A stretch of 64,000 bases of DNA from Aspergillus flavus (GCF_009017415.1 NC_092409.1:4588001-4652000); one strand, 5' to 3'. Shown: positions 44,837-55,777, counted from the stretch's first letter. Program-made: numbers and translations. The notes: generated by a model not told the origin, from the sequence alone.

Positions 44837-47800
44837 ATGCCCTGGCGGCCTCTCTCTCGAATCGCTTTTGCCGTTGCTATATACCCGTTTCAACCCTCGA
44901 CCCCGGCCGATTTACCTCTGGAGCTTGGTGATGAGCTATACATAATAGAACAAGGGGGTGCCAATGGAGAATGGTGTCGCGGTTATCTCGTGGCTCCGCC
45001 ATCATTGTTGGCGGGCTTAACGAGCACAAAAGGACAGACCCTCGAAGCGAGGGTCTTCTCCGGCATTTTTCCCCGCAACTGTGTTGAGATTCGTGAGGTT
45101 CTTGGCGATGCAGACGGGCAGCGAACTTTGACAAATGGAGATAGGAGGAGTATCGAACAAGGGGACGGCCCAGATGGCGATGTGAGGAATAGTGTGGTCT
45201 CTTTGCATGATGACGAGTTCATGACTGGGGAAGTATCAAACGTTGTGATTGCTAAAAAAGGGAAACCCTCTCAGATCTTCATTCACAAACTGGATGATGA
45301 TCAACAGAGCCCACGCTCACTTTGCAGTACTACTTTGAAGTCGCCGTCCCTGCCTCACACTCCCATCACAATGACACCCCGAGACCCGCACGGTCCCAAA
45401 CCAGCAGCTCCTGTACCTATGCTCAAGATCGGTGACGAGACTCCAACCTCCCTGTCGGAACCTCTAGTGGACGAAATTGCCTCGTGCTTGCGCGAATGGC
45501 ATTCGACGAACCTTCACCAGCTCCTGCTCAATCGACAATATGACGTTATTGAGGAGATGTCGGCTATCGTTCAAGAGCTTGACCTTGCCAGGAGACAGCT
45601 TCTCTACAATGTGCTCACCGCACAGGAGAAGGAAGGGTTGCGACAGGAGGTCGTGTGGAAACTGGTGCGGGCAAATAAAATGTTAAGCGGAGACGTCATC
45701 GTCAGAGATCCCGAACAGCGTGGCCGTTTATTGACCGGCGAAGATTCCGCCGTCCAATTGACAAAGCTCCAGTCTGAGATGAGCATGCTAGAAAGCAGTC
45801 CTACAAATCCATCCGACGCCGCAGCGATCCATCACCTACTCTTAGAAGTCAATGCAGTTTCTGGCAACTCTCCTGGGCCCGTGACGCTTGCTGTGAATTT
45901 GTGCTCTCAATCGGAGACCGGTGGCCTCAACCCTCTGTCCGAAACATACATCTTAGACATCCCATCGCCGGAGAAATTTGCAAGCATGGGGCAGAGCAGC
46001 AAGCTCAAGACTCTTTTCACCGAATTGTGTGCCACAGATATCGGCGATGGATCTGCGAACGGGCCCAAGCTATACTTGGTCGTCGCAGTCCGAGCACCAG
46101 AGACTGCTTCGACAGGCGCCCCGTCTCAACCAAGATCTTCGGTTTCTAGAGAGGGATCCTCCGCTTCCAAAACATCAACGGGGGCCAATCAACAAGGAAA
46201 AAGCAGCTTGAAGACCCGCCGCAGCATGATGTGGACGTCGAAACCACGTGGCATTCCAAGCGCTGAGCAGGGTAAAGAGAATTCCAAAGGCCCGCCCGAA
46301 TCTGCGGAGAGCACGTCCAGCAACAGCAAAGAACCAGCCAATAGCCAGCCGGCAAAGGAAACCACTCAGATCCGCACAATAGGCGTGGGTATCTTAGAAA
46401 TATCACAGATCGTTGGCCAAGACAAGGATACTGAACAAGTAATAAACATCTGGTCTTCGTCAGAAGAAAACGAAAATGGGGATGAACATTCGGATGGCTT
46501 CGATGAAGTAATTCGCACGTTGCTTCCAAGTCCCAGCGGGAAGTATGTGAGATCCCCACGAGCCGCACGGCTTCATCTACACCTATACCCTTTTGTGGGC
46601 AGTGATTCAGATGCCTTGGTTCGGAAAAATCCTACAATTATGCATAACGTCGTCCAAACTAGGAGAATTGGGTTTTCCCAAGCTCCGACTAAACCTAGAT
46701 CTGATATCTATGTAACAATATCCCATGCTACTTTTCCTCCCGAGGCCTTACTTTCGCATCCTCAAGCGGGCCAAGTTCCCGTGCCGACAAATTCAGGACT
46801 CCGCAATCTACAGTTGACCCTGGAGGTACGTGCCTCGTCAGGAGCCCGGATAGAACGATGTGTTTTCCCCTCGTCCAACAATACGGCGCACACAGCTTGG
46901 CGCACCACGATAGCCGCACGAGGTGTGCCTTGGAACCAGACCATTCGCCTCAACATCCCTACGGACCAAATTCCAGGGTCCCATCTGATCATGAGCATTG
47001 CAGATGCGCCTGAGTTTCCATTCGCTCTTGCTTGGATGCCGCTATGGGATAATCAAGCCTTTATGCGAGACGGCCCTCATTCGTTATTACTACATGCCTA
47101 CGACAAGGTAACTTCCAGTATCGAGAATGGTAAGGGAGCCTATCTGTCGCTCCCCTGGAGCTCGCTGGGCAAGAATGAGTCTGCCAAGGACGAGGCTATC
47201 ACCGGACCGTTAGCTACGTTGCGCTTAGAGACCAGCCTCTGTAGCACAGAGTACTCCCAAGACCAGGTGATACTAAGCCTCCTAAACTGGCGTGAACGTC
47301 CGGTAGATGAAGTCTTGGATACGCTGAAGAGGGTCCTTTTCGTGCCAGAAATCGAAATTGTCAAGCAACTTAGCAGTGTCTTCGACGCTCTCTTTGGGAT
47401 CCTGGTAGAAAACGCTGGAAATGAAGAATATGAGGACTTAATATTCAAGAACCTGGTCACGGTTCTGGGAATTGTCCATGACCGACGATTCAATCTTGGC
47501 CCATTAGTCGACCATTACGCTGAGAACCAATTTAACTTCCCGTTTGCCACTCCATGCCTCATTCGAAGCTATCAACGTCTCCTGCAGGGTGCTTCTGATG
47601 GGCAGCAGTCTCGTAACCTTCGTGCCACTTTTAAGGTGGGACGGCACGTCCTTAAATTCATCATCAATGCTAGGCAGCAACAAAAAGTGAAGGAGGAAGG
47701 CATCGGGATCACCCGTGTTCAATCGACTTTCAACCGGGACCTGCACATGATGTTCAAGTCTCTTGAGGCTCTCATGAAGAACCCTTCGCCTGCCATGGTT

Positions 47801-50800
47801 GGAAGCAAGACGCTTGTTGTCCAGCATTTCCACACATGGCTGCCCGAGCTAACAAAGGTGCTTCCCAAGGACGAGATAATCATGATAGCCCTCAGCTTTA
47901 TGGATTCGTGCAAAGATGTCAAGGGCATGCTAATCCTTTATAAGCTAGTGCTGATACAGCATTATACACGTCTCGAAATATTCAGTACTGGGCCGGAGAG
48001 GAAAAGTTTGGTCTCCAGTTGTATAGGCTGGCTGGCACCGTATTGGGGGGCTATCGGACCTGTTTCTGATTTGTACCGTGATCAAGTTCGGTTGAACTGT
48101 GCAATAGTCGCAGAACTCGCAAAGGAGCCTGACCCATACGTGTACGACTTCATGCCCAAGATCGTCTCTTCATATTACACCATTATACCCGACGGTGTGG
48201 AAGATACCAGTTATCTCTCCCTGCTCTTCAGCAAATCCTTCCCGTTCCAGGTGAAACCGTCCAAGCAAACGCAAAAGTTTGATGAAGCTTTGGTGGAGCT
48301 GTCCGCAATCATGGCTGCCACCGCAGCAATACCTAACCCTAAACGACCTCGGTTGAAAGGCTTAGAGCTTGCTACTTTTCTCTCTCAGGCTCTTGAGGTC
48401 CATACGTCGATCTTGAATTGCGAGGCATACCCTGAGAGCTGGCTCAGTGTTCACGTATACAACCACCGGGCGACGGTGAAGAGTCTTGAGTATCTCTCTT
48501 CGCTTTTGATCGCCAAATTCCTACCGGCGCCAGAAGATGCAGAGAAGTTTGATACACGACTATGGGAAAGCTTTTTCATGACTCTACTAAAGGTCGTGTC
48601 GAGCGATGTCCTAGCTCTTGAGACCTTCCCGGAGCAGAAACGGCGTGCTATCTGGAAGATCGCTGGCGATGTCCGTGAGCAAGGCGCCGAGCTGTTGCAT
48701 TCCAGTTGGGAAGCCATAGGCTGGGATACCACAGAAGAAGAGAGGGAGCAGTATGGCCTGAAAAAGCTTGGGGGATATCAGGTTCAGTATGTCCCTGGTC
48801 TCGTGGCCCCTATCATCGAGCTGTGTCTCAGTGTCCATGAAGGTTTGCGACATGTGGCGGTTGAGATTTTGCGGACAATGATTCTCAGTGAATGGAGCCT
48901 TAACCAGGACCTGTCCATCATTGAAACGGAGATCATTTCTAGTCTGGATAATCTCTTCAAGACGAAGAATATGAACGAAGGCGTTGTCCAGAAGCTCTTC
49001 ATTGCTGAGTTGACGGAGCATTTCGAGAACTGTTCTTCCTTCGACGAAAGCCTCTCAAATGCGGTCAAAGCGCTTATCGCAACTGTAGATGAGCTTCTTG
49101 ATCTATTCGTAGCCTCGCAAAGTGGATCTATGGCTGAAAGTTTGCATTCCCTCAGGCTGATGGAGTACATGAAAGACATGGGCCGTGAAGATATCTTCAT
49201 TCGCTATGTTCACGAATTGGCTCAGCTTCAAGCCGCAGCAGGTAATTTTACTGAAGCTGGCCTTGCACTCCAATTTCATGCCGATCTCTATGAGTGGGAT
49301 CCGAGGCGGTCCCTTCCTGAGCTTCTCAACCCCACTTTCCCAGAACAGACATCGTTTGAGAGGAAAGAGTCCTTGTACTTCTCAATTATTCAATTCTTTG
49401 AAGATGCTAAATCTTGGGCACATGCACTTGTCTGCTACAAGGAGCTAGCTCAACAATATGAAGATACTATCATGGACTTCGCCAAGCTCTCCCGGGCACA
49501 AAGCTCAATGGCCAAGATATACGAGATCATTGCAAAAGAGGAGAAACAATTCCCCCGTTACTTCCGTGTGCTGTATAAGGGACTCGGTTTCCCAGCAACC
49601 CTACGAGATAAAGAATTCATCTTTGAATGCTCTCCAACCGATCGTATGGCCTCCTTCGTCGACCGTATGCAGAGGGAACACCCAGCTGCGCAGATTGTAT
49701 CGCCGGGAGAAGTTCACGATTATGAGGGCCAGTTCTTACATATTAGTCCGGTTACTGTTCACCGTGATATGACACATCCGGTCTATCAACGATCTAAAGT
49801 CCCGTCATCTGTAAGGGATCACCTCTTGATTTCCGAGCCTTGCCGCTTCAGTTCGACATTAAAACGACATATTCGCGGTGCGGATGTTCAGGAGCAATGG
49901 GTGGAGAAGGCAATTTACACAACTGCGGAGCCATTCCCTAATATCCTCCGGAGAAGTGAAGTTGTTGCAGTTGAAGAGCTAGCACTTACCCCCATGCAAA
50001 CCGCCCTTGAACGAACTTGGCGCAAAACTCAAGAACTAACATTGCTGCAAAGGCGCGCCGCATCTGGTGAGGACATGAGCTTGTCGAACCTAACAGAGGC
50101 GCTAGAGCAGTTATTAGAGCTCAACTCGTCTTCGGCCGGCTGTGTAGCCCTTTATCGACAGTTCTTGTCGCATCCGCAAGGCGATGCTGAGCACGATGAT
50201 ACCCCAACACCAGTTGATCCTCTGAACCAGGCTCTAGCTGTCGCTCTGATTGATCATGCCTTGGCAATCAAACAAGCCCTGGCCCTCTTCTATCGACCAG
50301 CGCACCAAGCCACGCAGGCTGAATTGATGCGCCGCTTCGAAGAGGCGTTTGCCCCGGAACTTGCTTCTCTTAGTCCTGTCGTACAAGAGACACCCCATTC
50401 AGCACCGCGTCAGTCTCCTCGCTCTTTACAAGATCGTAAACAGCAGGCAGCTCTGCGCTCCAACACACCGGAGCAAGAACTGATCCGTTCTTCACGGCAA
50501 AGCCACACTCGCAAACATTCCCAGAGGCCATCAGTCATCAGTATCATGAACCCCTTCAAACGTGTAAATCACGCAGCAAGCGGCTCGGTCACCAATGGCA
50601 ATGGAGATTCAAAGTCGCCACTGGATGGGAACGATAATGGTCCGGTTGAAAACGGCCGAGTCGAGGATACAGACCGTGAAGACGCAGCAACAATAAACAG
50701 CCGGACCACCAGTCAATCACGGGATACTCAGAGTCGGCGCAGAAGCTTCTTTGGAGAAAAGTTGCACAAACATACTTCGTCGTTGTCAATCACGAAACCT

Positions 50801-51202
50801 GTGCCTGAAGATACCCAAGCGCAGATAAGTCAACGTTCAAGAAGCGCTTCCCGGGATGCAGGTGCGAAACCACAGAAGTCGCGGGAGACCCTTAGTCGGA
50901 CAAGTTCACAAAACAAAGGGGTCTCTGGGAACGATCGGCCGTCAGTCGTCAGCCCCAGATCGGGATGGTCCACGATTCCTTCTATTAGTGACTATCCTCG
51001 CCCAGTGACACAGAGCAGCAGGACCTCAATGAGAAGCCCTGACCTGGGTAGCCCGAAAATTCCCCAGCAAACCCACTTTCCTACCGGTGGTGTTCGGGAC
51101 TCTGTTATGAAAAGATTCAGCCTGCTTAAGGGTGTTGGGCGAAAGAGCAGTCGCCTCGATTTTAGATCTGATACACCTGGCATGGCAGTCCGCGAAGAGT
51201 AG
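44837..51202 (+). CDS. DOCK-family (Dedicator of cytokinesis) guanine-nucleotide exchange factor
   Basis: A Dck1/DOCK-type Rac/Rho exchange factor expected to act with an ELMO partner in polarised growth. One uninterrupted exon encodes 2121 residues. An SH3 domain occupies about 10-85 (AVAIYPFQPSTPADLPLELGDELYI, GIFPRNCVEI). DHR-1/C2 spans about 620-760 (SDIYVTISHATF, WRTTIAARGVPWNQTIRLNIP, FALAWMPLW). A long helical armadillo-like middle follows. DHR-2 lies at about 1430-1860 (LHSLRLMEYMKDMGREDIFIRYVHELA, AGLALQFHADLYEW, GLGFPATLRDKEFIFE). The last ~260 residues are a Ser/Arg/Pro-rich disordered tail. Absence of any intron in 6.4 kb is notable beside its intron-containing neighbours. The yeast counterpart is Dck1. 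Confidence 0.93.
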   Translation: MPWRPLSRIAFAVAIYPFQPSTPADLPLELGDELYIIEQGGANGEWCRGYLVAPPSLLAGLTSTKGQTLEARVFSGIFPRNCVEIREVLGDADGQRTLTNGDRRSIEQGDGPDGDVRNSVVSLHDDEFMTGEVSNVVIAKKGKPSQIFIHKLDDDQQSPRSLCSTTLKSPSLPHTPITMTPRDPHGPKPAAPVPMLKIGDETPTSLSEPLVDEIASCLREWHSTNLHQLLLNRQYDVIEEMSAIVQELDLARRQLLYNVLTAQEKEGLRQEVVWKLVRANKMLSGDVIVRDPEQRGRLLTGEDSAVQLTKLQSEMSMLESSPTNPSDAAAIHHLLLEVNAVSGNSPGPVTLAVNLCSQSETGGLNPLSETYILDIPSPEKFASMGQSSKLKTLFTELCATDIGDGSANGPKLYLVVAVRAPETASTGAPSQPRSSVSREGSSASKTSTGANQQGKSSLKTRRSMMWTSKPRGIPSAEQGKENSKGPPESAESTSSNSKEPANSQPAKETTQIRTIGVGILEISQIVGQDKDTEQVINIWSSSEENENGDEHSDGFDEVIRTLLPSPSGKYVRSPRAARLHLHLYPFVGSDSDALVRKNPTIMHNVVQTRRIGFSQAPTKPRSDIYVTISHATFPPEALLSHPQAGQVPVPTNSGLRNLQLTLEVRASSGARIERCVFPSSNNTAHTAWRTTIAARGVPWNQTIRLNIPTDQIPGSHLIMSIADAPEFPFALAWMPLWDNQAFMRDGPHSLLLHAYDKVTSSIENGKGAYLSLPWSSLGKNESAKDEAITGPLATLRLETSLCSTEYSQDQVILSLLNWRERPVDEVLDTLKRVLFVPEIEIVKQLSSVFDALFGILVENAGNEEYEDLIFKNLVTVLGIVHDRRFNLGPLVDHYAENQFNFPFATPCLIRSYQRLLQGASDGQQSRNLRATFKVGRHVLKFIINARQQQKVKEEGIGITRVQSTFNRDLHMMFKSLEALMKNPSPAMVGSKTLVVQHFHTWLPELTKVLPKDEIIMIALSFMDSCKDVKGMLILYKLVLIQHYTRLEIFSTGPERKSLVSSCIGWLAPYWGAIGPVSDLYRDQVRLNCAIVAELAKEPDPYVYDFMPKIVSSYYTIIPDGVEDTSYLSLLFSKSFPFQVKPSKQTQKFDEALVELSAIMAATAAIPNPKRPRLKGLELATFLSQALEVHTSILNCEAYPESWLSVHVYNHRATVKSLEYLSSLLIAKFLPAPEDAEKFDTRLWESFFMTLLKVVSSDVLALETFPEQKRRAIWKIAGDVREQGAELLHSSWEAIGWDTTEEEREQYGLKKLGGYQVQYVPGLVAPIIELCLSVHEGLRHVAVEILRTMILSEWSLNQDLSIIETEIISSLDNLFKTKNMNEGVVQKLFIAELTEHFENCSSFDESLSNAVKALIATVDELLDLFVASQSGSMAESLHSLRLMEYMKDMGREDIFIRYVHELAQLQAAAGNFTEAGLALQFHADLYEWDPRRSLPELLNPTFPEQTSFERKESLYFSIIQFFEDAKSWAHALVCYKELAQQYEDTIMDFAKLSRAQSSMAKIYEIIAKEEKQFPRYFRVLYKGLGFPATLRDKEFIFECSPTDRMASFVDRMQREHPAAQIVSPGEVHDYEGQFLHISPVTVHRDMTHPVYQRSKVPSSVRDHLLISEPCRFSSTLKRHIRGADVQEQWVEKAIYTTAEPFPNILRRSEVVAVEELALTPMQTALERTWRKTQELTLLQRRAASGEDMSLSNLTEALEQLLELNSSSAGCVALYRQFLSHPQGDAEHDDTPTPVDPLNQALAVALIDHALAIKQALALFYRPAHQATQAELMRRFEEAFAPELASLSPVVQETPHSAPRQSPRSLQDRKQQAALRSNTPEQELIRSSRQSHTRKHSQRPSVISIMNPFKRVNHAASGSVTNGNGDSKSPLDGNDNGPVENGRVEDTDREDAATINSRTTSQSRDTQSRRRSFFGEKLHKHTSSLSITKPVPEDTQAQISQRSRSASRDAGAKPQKSRETLSRTSSQNKGVSGNDRPSVVSPRSGWSTIPSISDYPRPVTQSSRTSMRSPDLGSPKIPQQTHFPTGGVRDSVMKRFSLLKGVGRKSSRLDFRSDTPGMAVREE

Positions 51203-52043
51203 AATCGCCGGCCTCTGCTTATTTTCTTACTTTCCCCCTTCTTGCCCTTATTATTCTTTTAATGTCAGGACATTAATGCTCGTTACTCTCCTCTTTCATG
51301 TTCTTGCTCTTGATTGAAGCATTTTTTCTTTGTATCGCAGCGTACCTGTTCTTTGCTATACCTCCCTCAGGATTTCCGCCTTATCATACTTTAAATTCTC
51401 TTTTGCTTTTCCTTTCTTGAGCCCGGTACGTACCGCATGTTGGTGACGGTGACTTCTTTGCTTATCTCTTCTCTCATCTGCCTTTTTTGATCTTTTTGAC
51501 CTTCTCCTTCTTTTCCCTTCTTCATTTCTCACTTTCAGGACATGATACATCAGAGATTCCTCCCAGATACCTATCCCTACTCTCATCTCCCTTTTCGTGT
51601 GTTGCTGATCGCGACGTCTCTTTTGTTTGTTCAGATAAACATGGGCCACTTTGTAAATTTCACTTCTACCTTTCATATGGTCACTCCCTTTTTCAACCAT
51701 TCTTCTACCCCTTGTTATGTATGGACCCCTTTATACCCGTAGGTGCAGGATGGCTGGTGGTCCCGGGAGTTGGATATTTTCAAAAAAAATTGATCCATGG
51801 AAATTATATATAATCAAAACACGCCGCTTTGTTCAACCATATTGACTCACCTACCAAGCTATGTAAAGATATTTCTATTTTGTAGTAGTTGACCTGTCTT
51901 AAATTCGGTCTTGATTCATGGCAAATTAGGTCCATTCGTTTGAGATGTAAAACAAGGACACTATGTACGCCGAAGAGGATCTATAGATGCAATTTCAAAC
52001 AACCACCCTACATGAACGAGTATAACAGGCAATCAATAAATAT
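51203..52043. other. Convergent 3' spacer
   Basis: This 0.84-kb stretch lies between the tail-to-tail DOCK and phosphoesterase genes. Strongly T/C-rich in its first half. No coding region is supported. Confidence 0.5.
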
Positions 52044-53039
52044 CTACTCAGAAGGAAGCTCCAGATCCACCAACCACGGTGGGTTCACAGCTTGGTACTG
52101 AACCGTCACCACGCTCGCATTGACGAACAGCGTCTCATCGCCCACCCTCAGCGGACTCATCGACTGTCCACTGACATCCGTATACGCACACCGATCCTCC
52201 AGCGTCGTCTCCTTATCACACTGAATGATCGACTGATTGCGCGTACTCCACTCCAGCCGCGCCGCCCCATACGCTTCATGTATATGTCCGAAAACATGCA
52301 AGCGAGGCTTCGCCCTCTCCACAGCCCGAAACAAATTCTCACAGCCCACACTAGCATGCGTCCCCACCACCTTATCCAAGATCCCATACGGCGGCCCATG
52401 CGTCAACATAATATCCACCCCATCATCCGGCACCGGATTCGGCGGCACGAACACCCCCTCCGACATCGACTGTGGGGGGTTAAATCGATCCGTATCCCGA
52501 TCATACGCAAACGCCCACTGACAAAATTCCGGCGTATACGGCGACGCATAAACAGTGAACCGAGCCCCATTCCCCAACGTAAACGTCTGCACCCCTTCTT
52601 CCATATACCTGATCCCGGCGTTCACGGCCTCCTCGCTCGTCCATAGCGCCTTGATCTCCCGGACGGATTCCACCCGCCCTTCTTCTTCGGAGGACGCACC
52701 TACGTTTTCCTTCCCGGCCGTCGCGGATGCCGTCGTGTGGTCTGTTCTGTACCGGTGCCGGTAGTGGCCGATCCGTGTGTAGTATTCTTCGTCCAATGTG
52801 ATGTCGTGGTTCCCGGCTACGACGAGCTTCAACTCCGCGGGTGCCACCTTGAGCATGTCCAGGATCACTTCGTGTTCGTCTTTTAGCCCTACTTTGGTTA
52901 TGTCCCCGGCGAGCAGGAGGATGTCGGAGCTGGGGAGGGGGTGTCGGTAGGGGTTTGTGGTGTTTTGGGCTGGGTTGGGGGTTAGAGTGTGGGTGTCGGA
53001 GATTATGCAGATGCGGGTTTTGGTGGTTGGTCTGGTCAT
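52044..53039 (-). CDS. Calcineurin-like metallophosphoesterase (UPF0046 type)
   Basis: This is a binuclear-metal phosphoesterase with unknown substrate. A single exon gives 331 residues. All metal-binding motifs are present in order: ISDTH (about 13-17, DxH), LLAGDIT (GD), VVAGNHD (GNHD), LTHGPP (second-metal His) and VFGHIHEAYG (GHxH). An acidic/Gly-rich insertion of about 40 residues (from about 95) follows the GNHD region. The arrangement matches the UPF0046/MPPED-like group of short cytosolic enzymes. No signal peptide or membrane segment. Codon use is strongly C/G-ending. Neighbouring genes give no functional hint. Confidence 0.9.
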   Translation of the reverse strand: MTRPTTKTRICIISDTHTLTPNPAQNTTNPYRHPLPSSDILLLAGDITKVGLKDEHEVILDMLKVAPAELKLVVAGNHDITLDEEYYTRIGHYRHRYRTDHTTASATAGKENVGASSEEEGRVESVREIKALWTSEEAVNAGIRYMEEGVQTFTLGNGARFTVYASPYTPEFCQWAFAYDRDTDRFNPPQSMSEGVFVPPNPVPDDGVDIMLTHGPPYGILDKVVGTHASVGCENLFRAVERAKPRLHVFGHIHEAYGAARLEWSTRNQSIIQCDKETTLEDRCAYTDVSGQSMSPLRVGDETLFVNASVVTVQYQAVNPPWLVDLELPSE

Positions 53040-53150
53040 TTTGGTAATATGTTCTAGATTTGGGGGGGTGGTTGAGGAGGTTTAGGTTGTGTGTTTTTAT
53101 TGTAGGGAGGTAGAGGTAGGATATAGAGAGGTAGAGAGGTAGTGTAGGTG

Positions 53151-53168
53151 GTTGTGTTGTGTTGTGTT
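53151..53168. repeat. GTTGT pentanucleotide repeat
   Basis: About 3.6 tandem copies of GTTGT lie about 110 bp upstream of the phosphoesterase start codon. They follow a purine-rich GTAGAGAG stretch. A small simple-sequence repeat with no assigned function. Confidence 0.7.
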
Positions 53169-53535
53169 AGGGCAGACTGGGTGTTGTGATGGATGTTTAT
53201 AATGTCAAGATGATTAAATGGCGGAGGGGCCGACATGGCGTCATAGATAACCGACTGGAAACTTTGAAAAAATGTCTGATAGGGGGGGCAAAAGAGTGTG
53301 ATCGACTGACAAGAACTTTACGGTATCTATTGTGGGGAAAGTCCTCTTGAAAACTCTAGAAGAAAAAAAGGAAACGATTATTCAAATTCGACAGAACATA
53401 ACGAGGATCATTCCATTGCTGACAGCTCAGAGCTCTACACACAATGCACCCGTAGTGCCCCAGAGATCATAAATGTATTCTGGAAAAAATTGCTGAAACT
53501 CCGATACCACCCTTTTACAACACGATTTTCCTTTT

Positions 53536-54206
53536 TTACTTCCTGATAGCCTTCTGGTAGAAAGCAAGCTCCTCACCCTCCAGGATGTAACCGTCAACAC
53601 GACCGCTCTGGCCAGGGCGGGAAGCAATGACGGCGTAGAGACGACCGGCCTCGAACTGTCTCTCGATGGCGGACTCGACCTTGCCGCTCTCGGCGAAGCG
53701 CTCAGCCTGCTTCTTCACAACGCTGTTGCTCTTCTTCTCCTCAGTGGTCTCGGTCTTCTGCTGGCGTCTGCGGCCGATGGGCTGGCCGTAGTGGGCCTCG
53801 TACCATTGACGGAAAGGAGCAGCATCAATCTGGACGACGGCCGACTTGGTCAGGGTGTTGGTACGGACCAGCTCGTTGTTGGAGGGGTGGTAGGCGACAA
53901 CGATGACACGGGTCTTGCGGGAAATACCCTCGGAACCCCAGGAGAAGTTACCGGACTCGAGACGGAGGGCACGGAACTTGCGGTTACCACCACGGGTGCG
54001 GACCAGGTGGATTCTCTTGGTACCGATACGGGTGTTGGAGGGCTGGCGACCCTTCTCGAACGCCCTATTGGAAATGTGTAAGAATTTGGGCCTCTTATCT
54101 CTGGGTTCCTCAGAGCTCAAGTTCATTCATACCTCTTCTTGCGGTAGGTGGCCCTCTTAGCACCGGTAGCCGAGCGCTTGTGGCGGGAGTCGCGAGAAAT
54201 ACCCAT
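53536..54206 (-). CDS. rps8: 40S ribosomal protein S8
   Basis: The eukaryotic ribosomal protein eS8 of the small subunit. Two coding exons, 54206-54133 and 54064-53536, give 200 residues, the normal length. The N-terminus [18 protein letters not shown] and the core [36 protein letters not shown] and [13 protein letters not shown] are diagnostic. The C-terminus has the [19 protein letters not shown] motif. The 68-nt coding intron splits an Arg codon (phase 2). A further 400-nt intron appears to lie in the 5' UTR, as listed separately. High C-ending codon bias agrees with strong expression. Confidence 0.97.
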
Positions 54207-54225
54207 GTTTGCTGTTTCGAGGGGA

Positions 54226-54625
54226 CTGTGGACAACAACAAAGACAATTAGCTATCAAGAACCCGTAGACGCAGTAGTTCCGTTTTGTTTTGATTTCCCC
54301 TTCAAGTTTCCCGTTGGATCGTGAGATAGCGAGCGGTCAAAAATCGAATGCACTGATAGCGGTCGCAAAGCCCAAGCAGATAGTTTATGTATATCGGAGA
54401 CAAGACGATGTGTGAAAAAATTTTTCCGTTCTTCTTTTTCGTCGTTGATATTCCCCTTCGGTTTCTCCTTTCTTTCCTCTGATTGTGTCCTGTCCCTTAA
54501 ACTAATCCGATCGACTTCAATCGCTAAGCGGCACACGGCACGATAACCAACGCTCAAGACTCGACGCAACGGTGAAACCAGAAAGAGGAGATCGAAAACA
54601 CTTGGAATGACGATAGTAAACTCAC
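54226..54625 (-). other. Predicted 5' UTR intron of rps8
   Basis: Reading the minus strand, a consensus donor GTGAGT ends at 54625 and an acceptor TCCACAG ends at 54226, 19 bp before the rps8 start codon. The intervening 400 nt carry no ORF. Leader introns are common in fungal ribosomal-protein genes. This is inferred from splice signals alone. Confidence 0.6.
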
Positions 54626-55099
54626 CTCTAATCCTGCAGCCCTTCACCAGGAACGCAGCGGGCAAGGGTCGTTGGGTGGTCGTGGAGTTGAGTGCTGTCG
54701 TCGGACTATCGTGAATTTCGCACTGTGCCTTCGCTTGAGAAGTTGCCCTAGTCCAAAGTGCGCGCTAGCCCCAATACGGCATAGCACCCATTCCCGTGAC
54801 CTTTCGGCTAGACCGTTTTTGAACAAATCTTATTTTCCTTTTCTATAGAATTTCCCTAAAAATGTCCAAATTGTTTGAAGATTAGGACTAGTCTACTCAG
54901 GTGAATGTCTTTTAATAAAGTAATCAACAAGTATCTGTGCTTTTGACCCCGCCTGAAGAGCAGTTTGTACATATACATCCATGTGTCATTTCCGGCCATA
55001 AACCCTTTGTCCACGAGAGAAGAAGAGAATGAGCCATCAAAGACTCTGTTAGGCTCTCCCCTATGTGGACCGTTTTGCCACATGTAGTGCATCCTCCGA
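54626..55099. other. Upstream region of rps8
   Basis: This 474-bp stretch holds the rps8 promoter/first leader exon and the 3' flank of the DUF2470 gene. No gene is supported. Confidence 0.5.
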
Positions 55100-55777
55100 C
55101 TACTTGCGATGCTCCTTCTTCACTTGCTCTTCCTTCACCATCCGGTCAAATCTCCGGAATGCAAATACCCCCTCAATCATAATGGTGGCTACCCACGCAA
55201 TCCATACACCAGACAAAAATGGCACACCGTGAGGTTTCAAGCGCTTCACTGCCAGCAGAACCACTTCTATAGCATGAATTCCCAGCAGAAGCGTACCTGG
55301 GATGGGCTGGACGGTGTGGCAAAACCGAGTGAATGCTGGGAACCTGTCAAGACCAGCTGTTTCGTAGAGCAATGACCCTGGCTGGAAATTGCTGCCCCGA
55401 GAGAACACAATTAACGTAGCTACGACCACGGCAAAGTTTATCGCCTCCCAGCCTCGGGGTGCTCTATATTCTTTGATGATGATATCCGAGAGCCCTAGCC
55501 GTTCGAGACACTCCTTGTGCATTGCCACCACGCGCTGTCGAGTATCGGAAAATGTTTTCATGGGTGGATCTAGGGGCACGCTATAGCGGGTGCCCTTGGC
55601 GCTGATGAGCAGATCAGACAGAGTGATGTCTTCCAACCGTGCGGCTTTGGCTTCTCCATCGGCGACATTGCAATAGACGCGGAGATACATCGCCAGCGAT
55701 TTCTGGTGGTCCGCATTCATGTGGTTGATAATGAAGCTTTTGCTAGACGCAGATTTGTCGTCGTTGATTGCGGCCAT
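55100..55777 (-). CDS. DUF2470 domain integral membrane protein
   Basis: A single exon gives 225 residues. Residues 15-95 match the DUF2470 domain (INHMNADHQKSLAMYLRVY, RLEDITLSDLLISAKGTRYSVPL, RQRVVAMHKECLERLGL), which elsewhere forms the C-terminal part of haem-binding/haem-utilisation proteins. The second half contains three hydrophobic segments at about 110-128, 150-180 and 190-212 (EAINFAVVVATLIVFSRG, GTLLLGIHAIEVVLLAV, FLSGVWIAWVATIMIEGVFAF). The protein ends in a basic, Lys-rich tail that would be cytosolic. The DUF2470-plus-membrane fusion is found in ascomycetes, but its role is unknown. A haem-related function would be speculation. Confidence 0.82.
   Translation of the reverse strand: MAAINDDKSASSKSFIINHMNADHQKSLAMYLRVYCNVADGEAKAARLEDITLSDLLISAKGTRYSVPLDPPMKTFSDTRQRVVAMHKECLERLGLSDIIIKEYRAPRGWEAINFAVVVATLIVFSRGSNFQPGSLLYETAGLDRFPAFTRFCHTVQPIPGTLLLGIHAIEVVLLAVKRLKPHGVPFLSGVWIAWVATIMIEGVFAFRRFDRMVKEEQVKKEHRK

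Noticed and set aside
54226..54625. C/D-box snoRNA inside the rps8 leader intron
   Set aside because: No RTGATGA and CTGA pair at sensible spacing could be found by eye.
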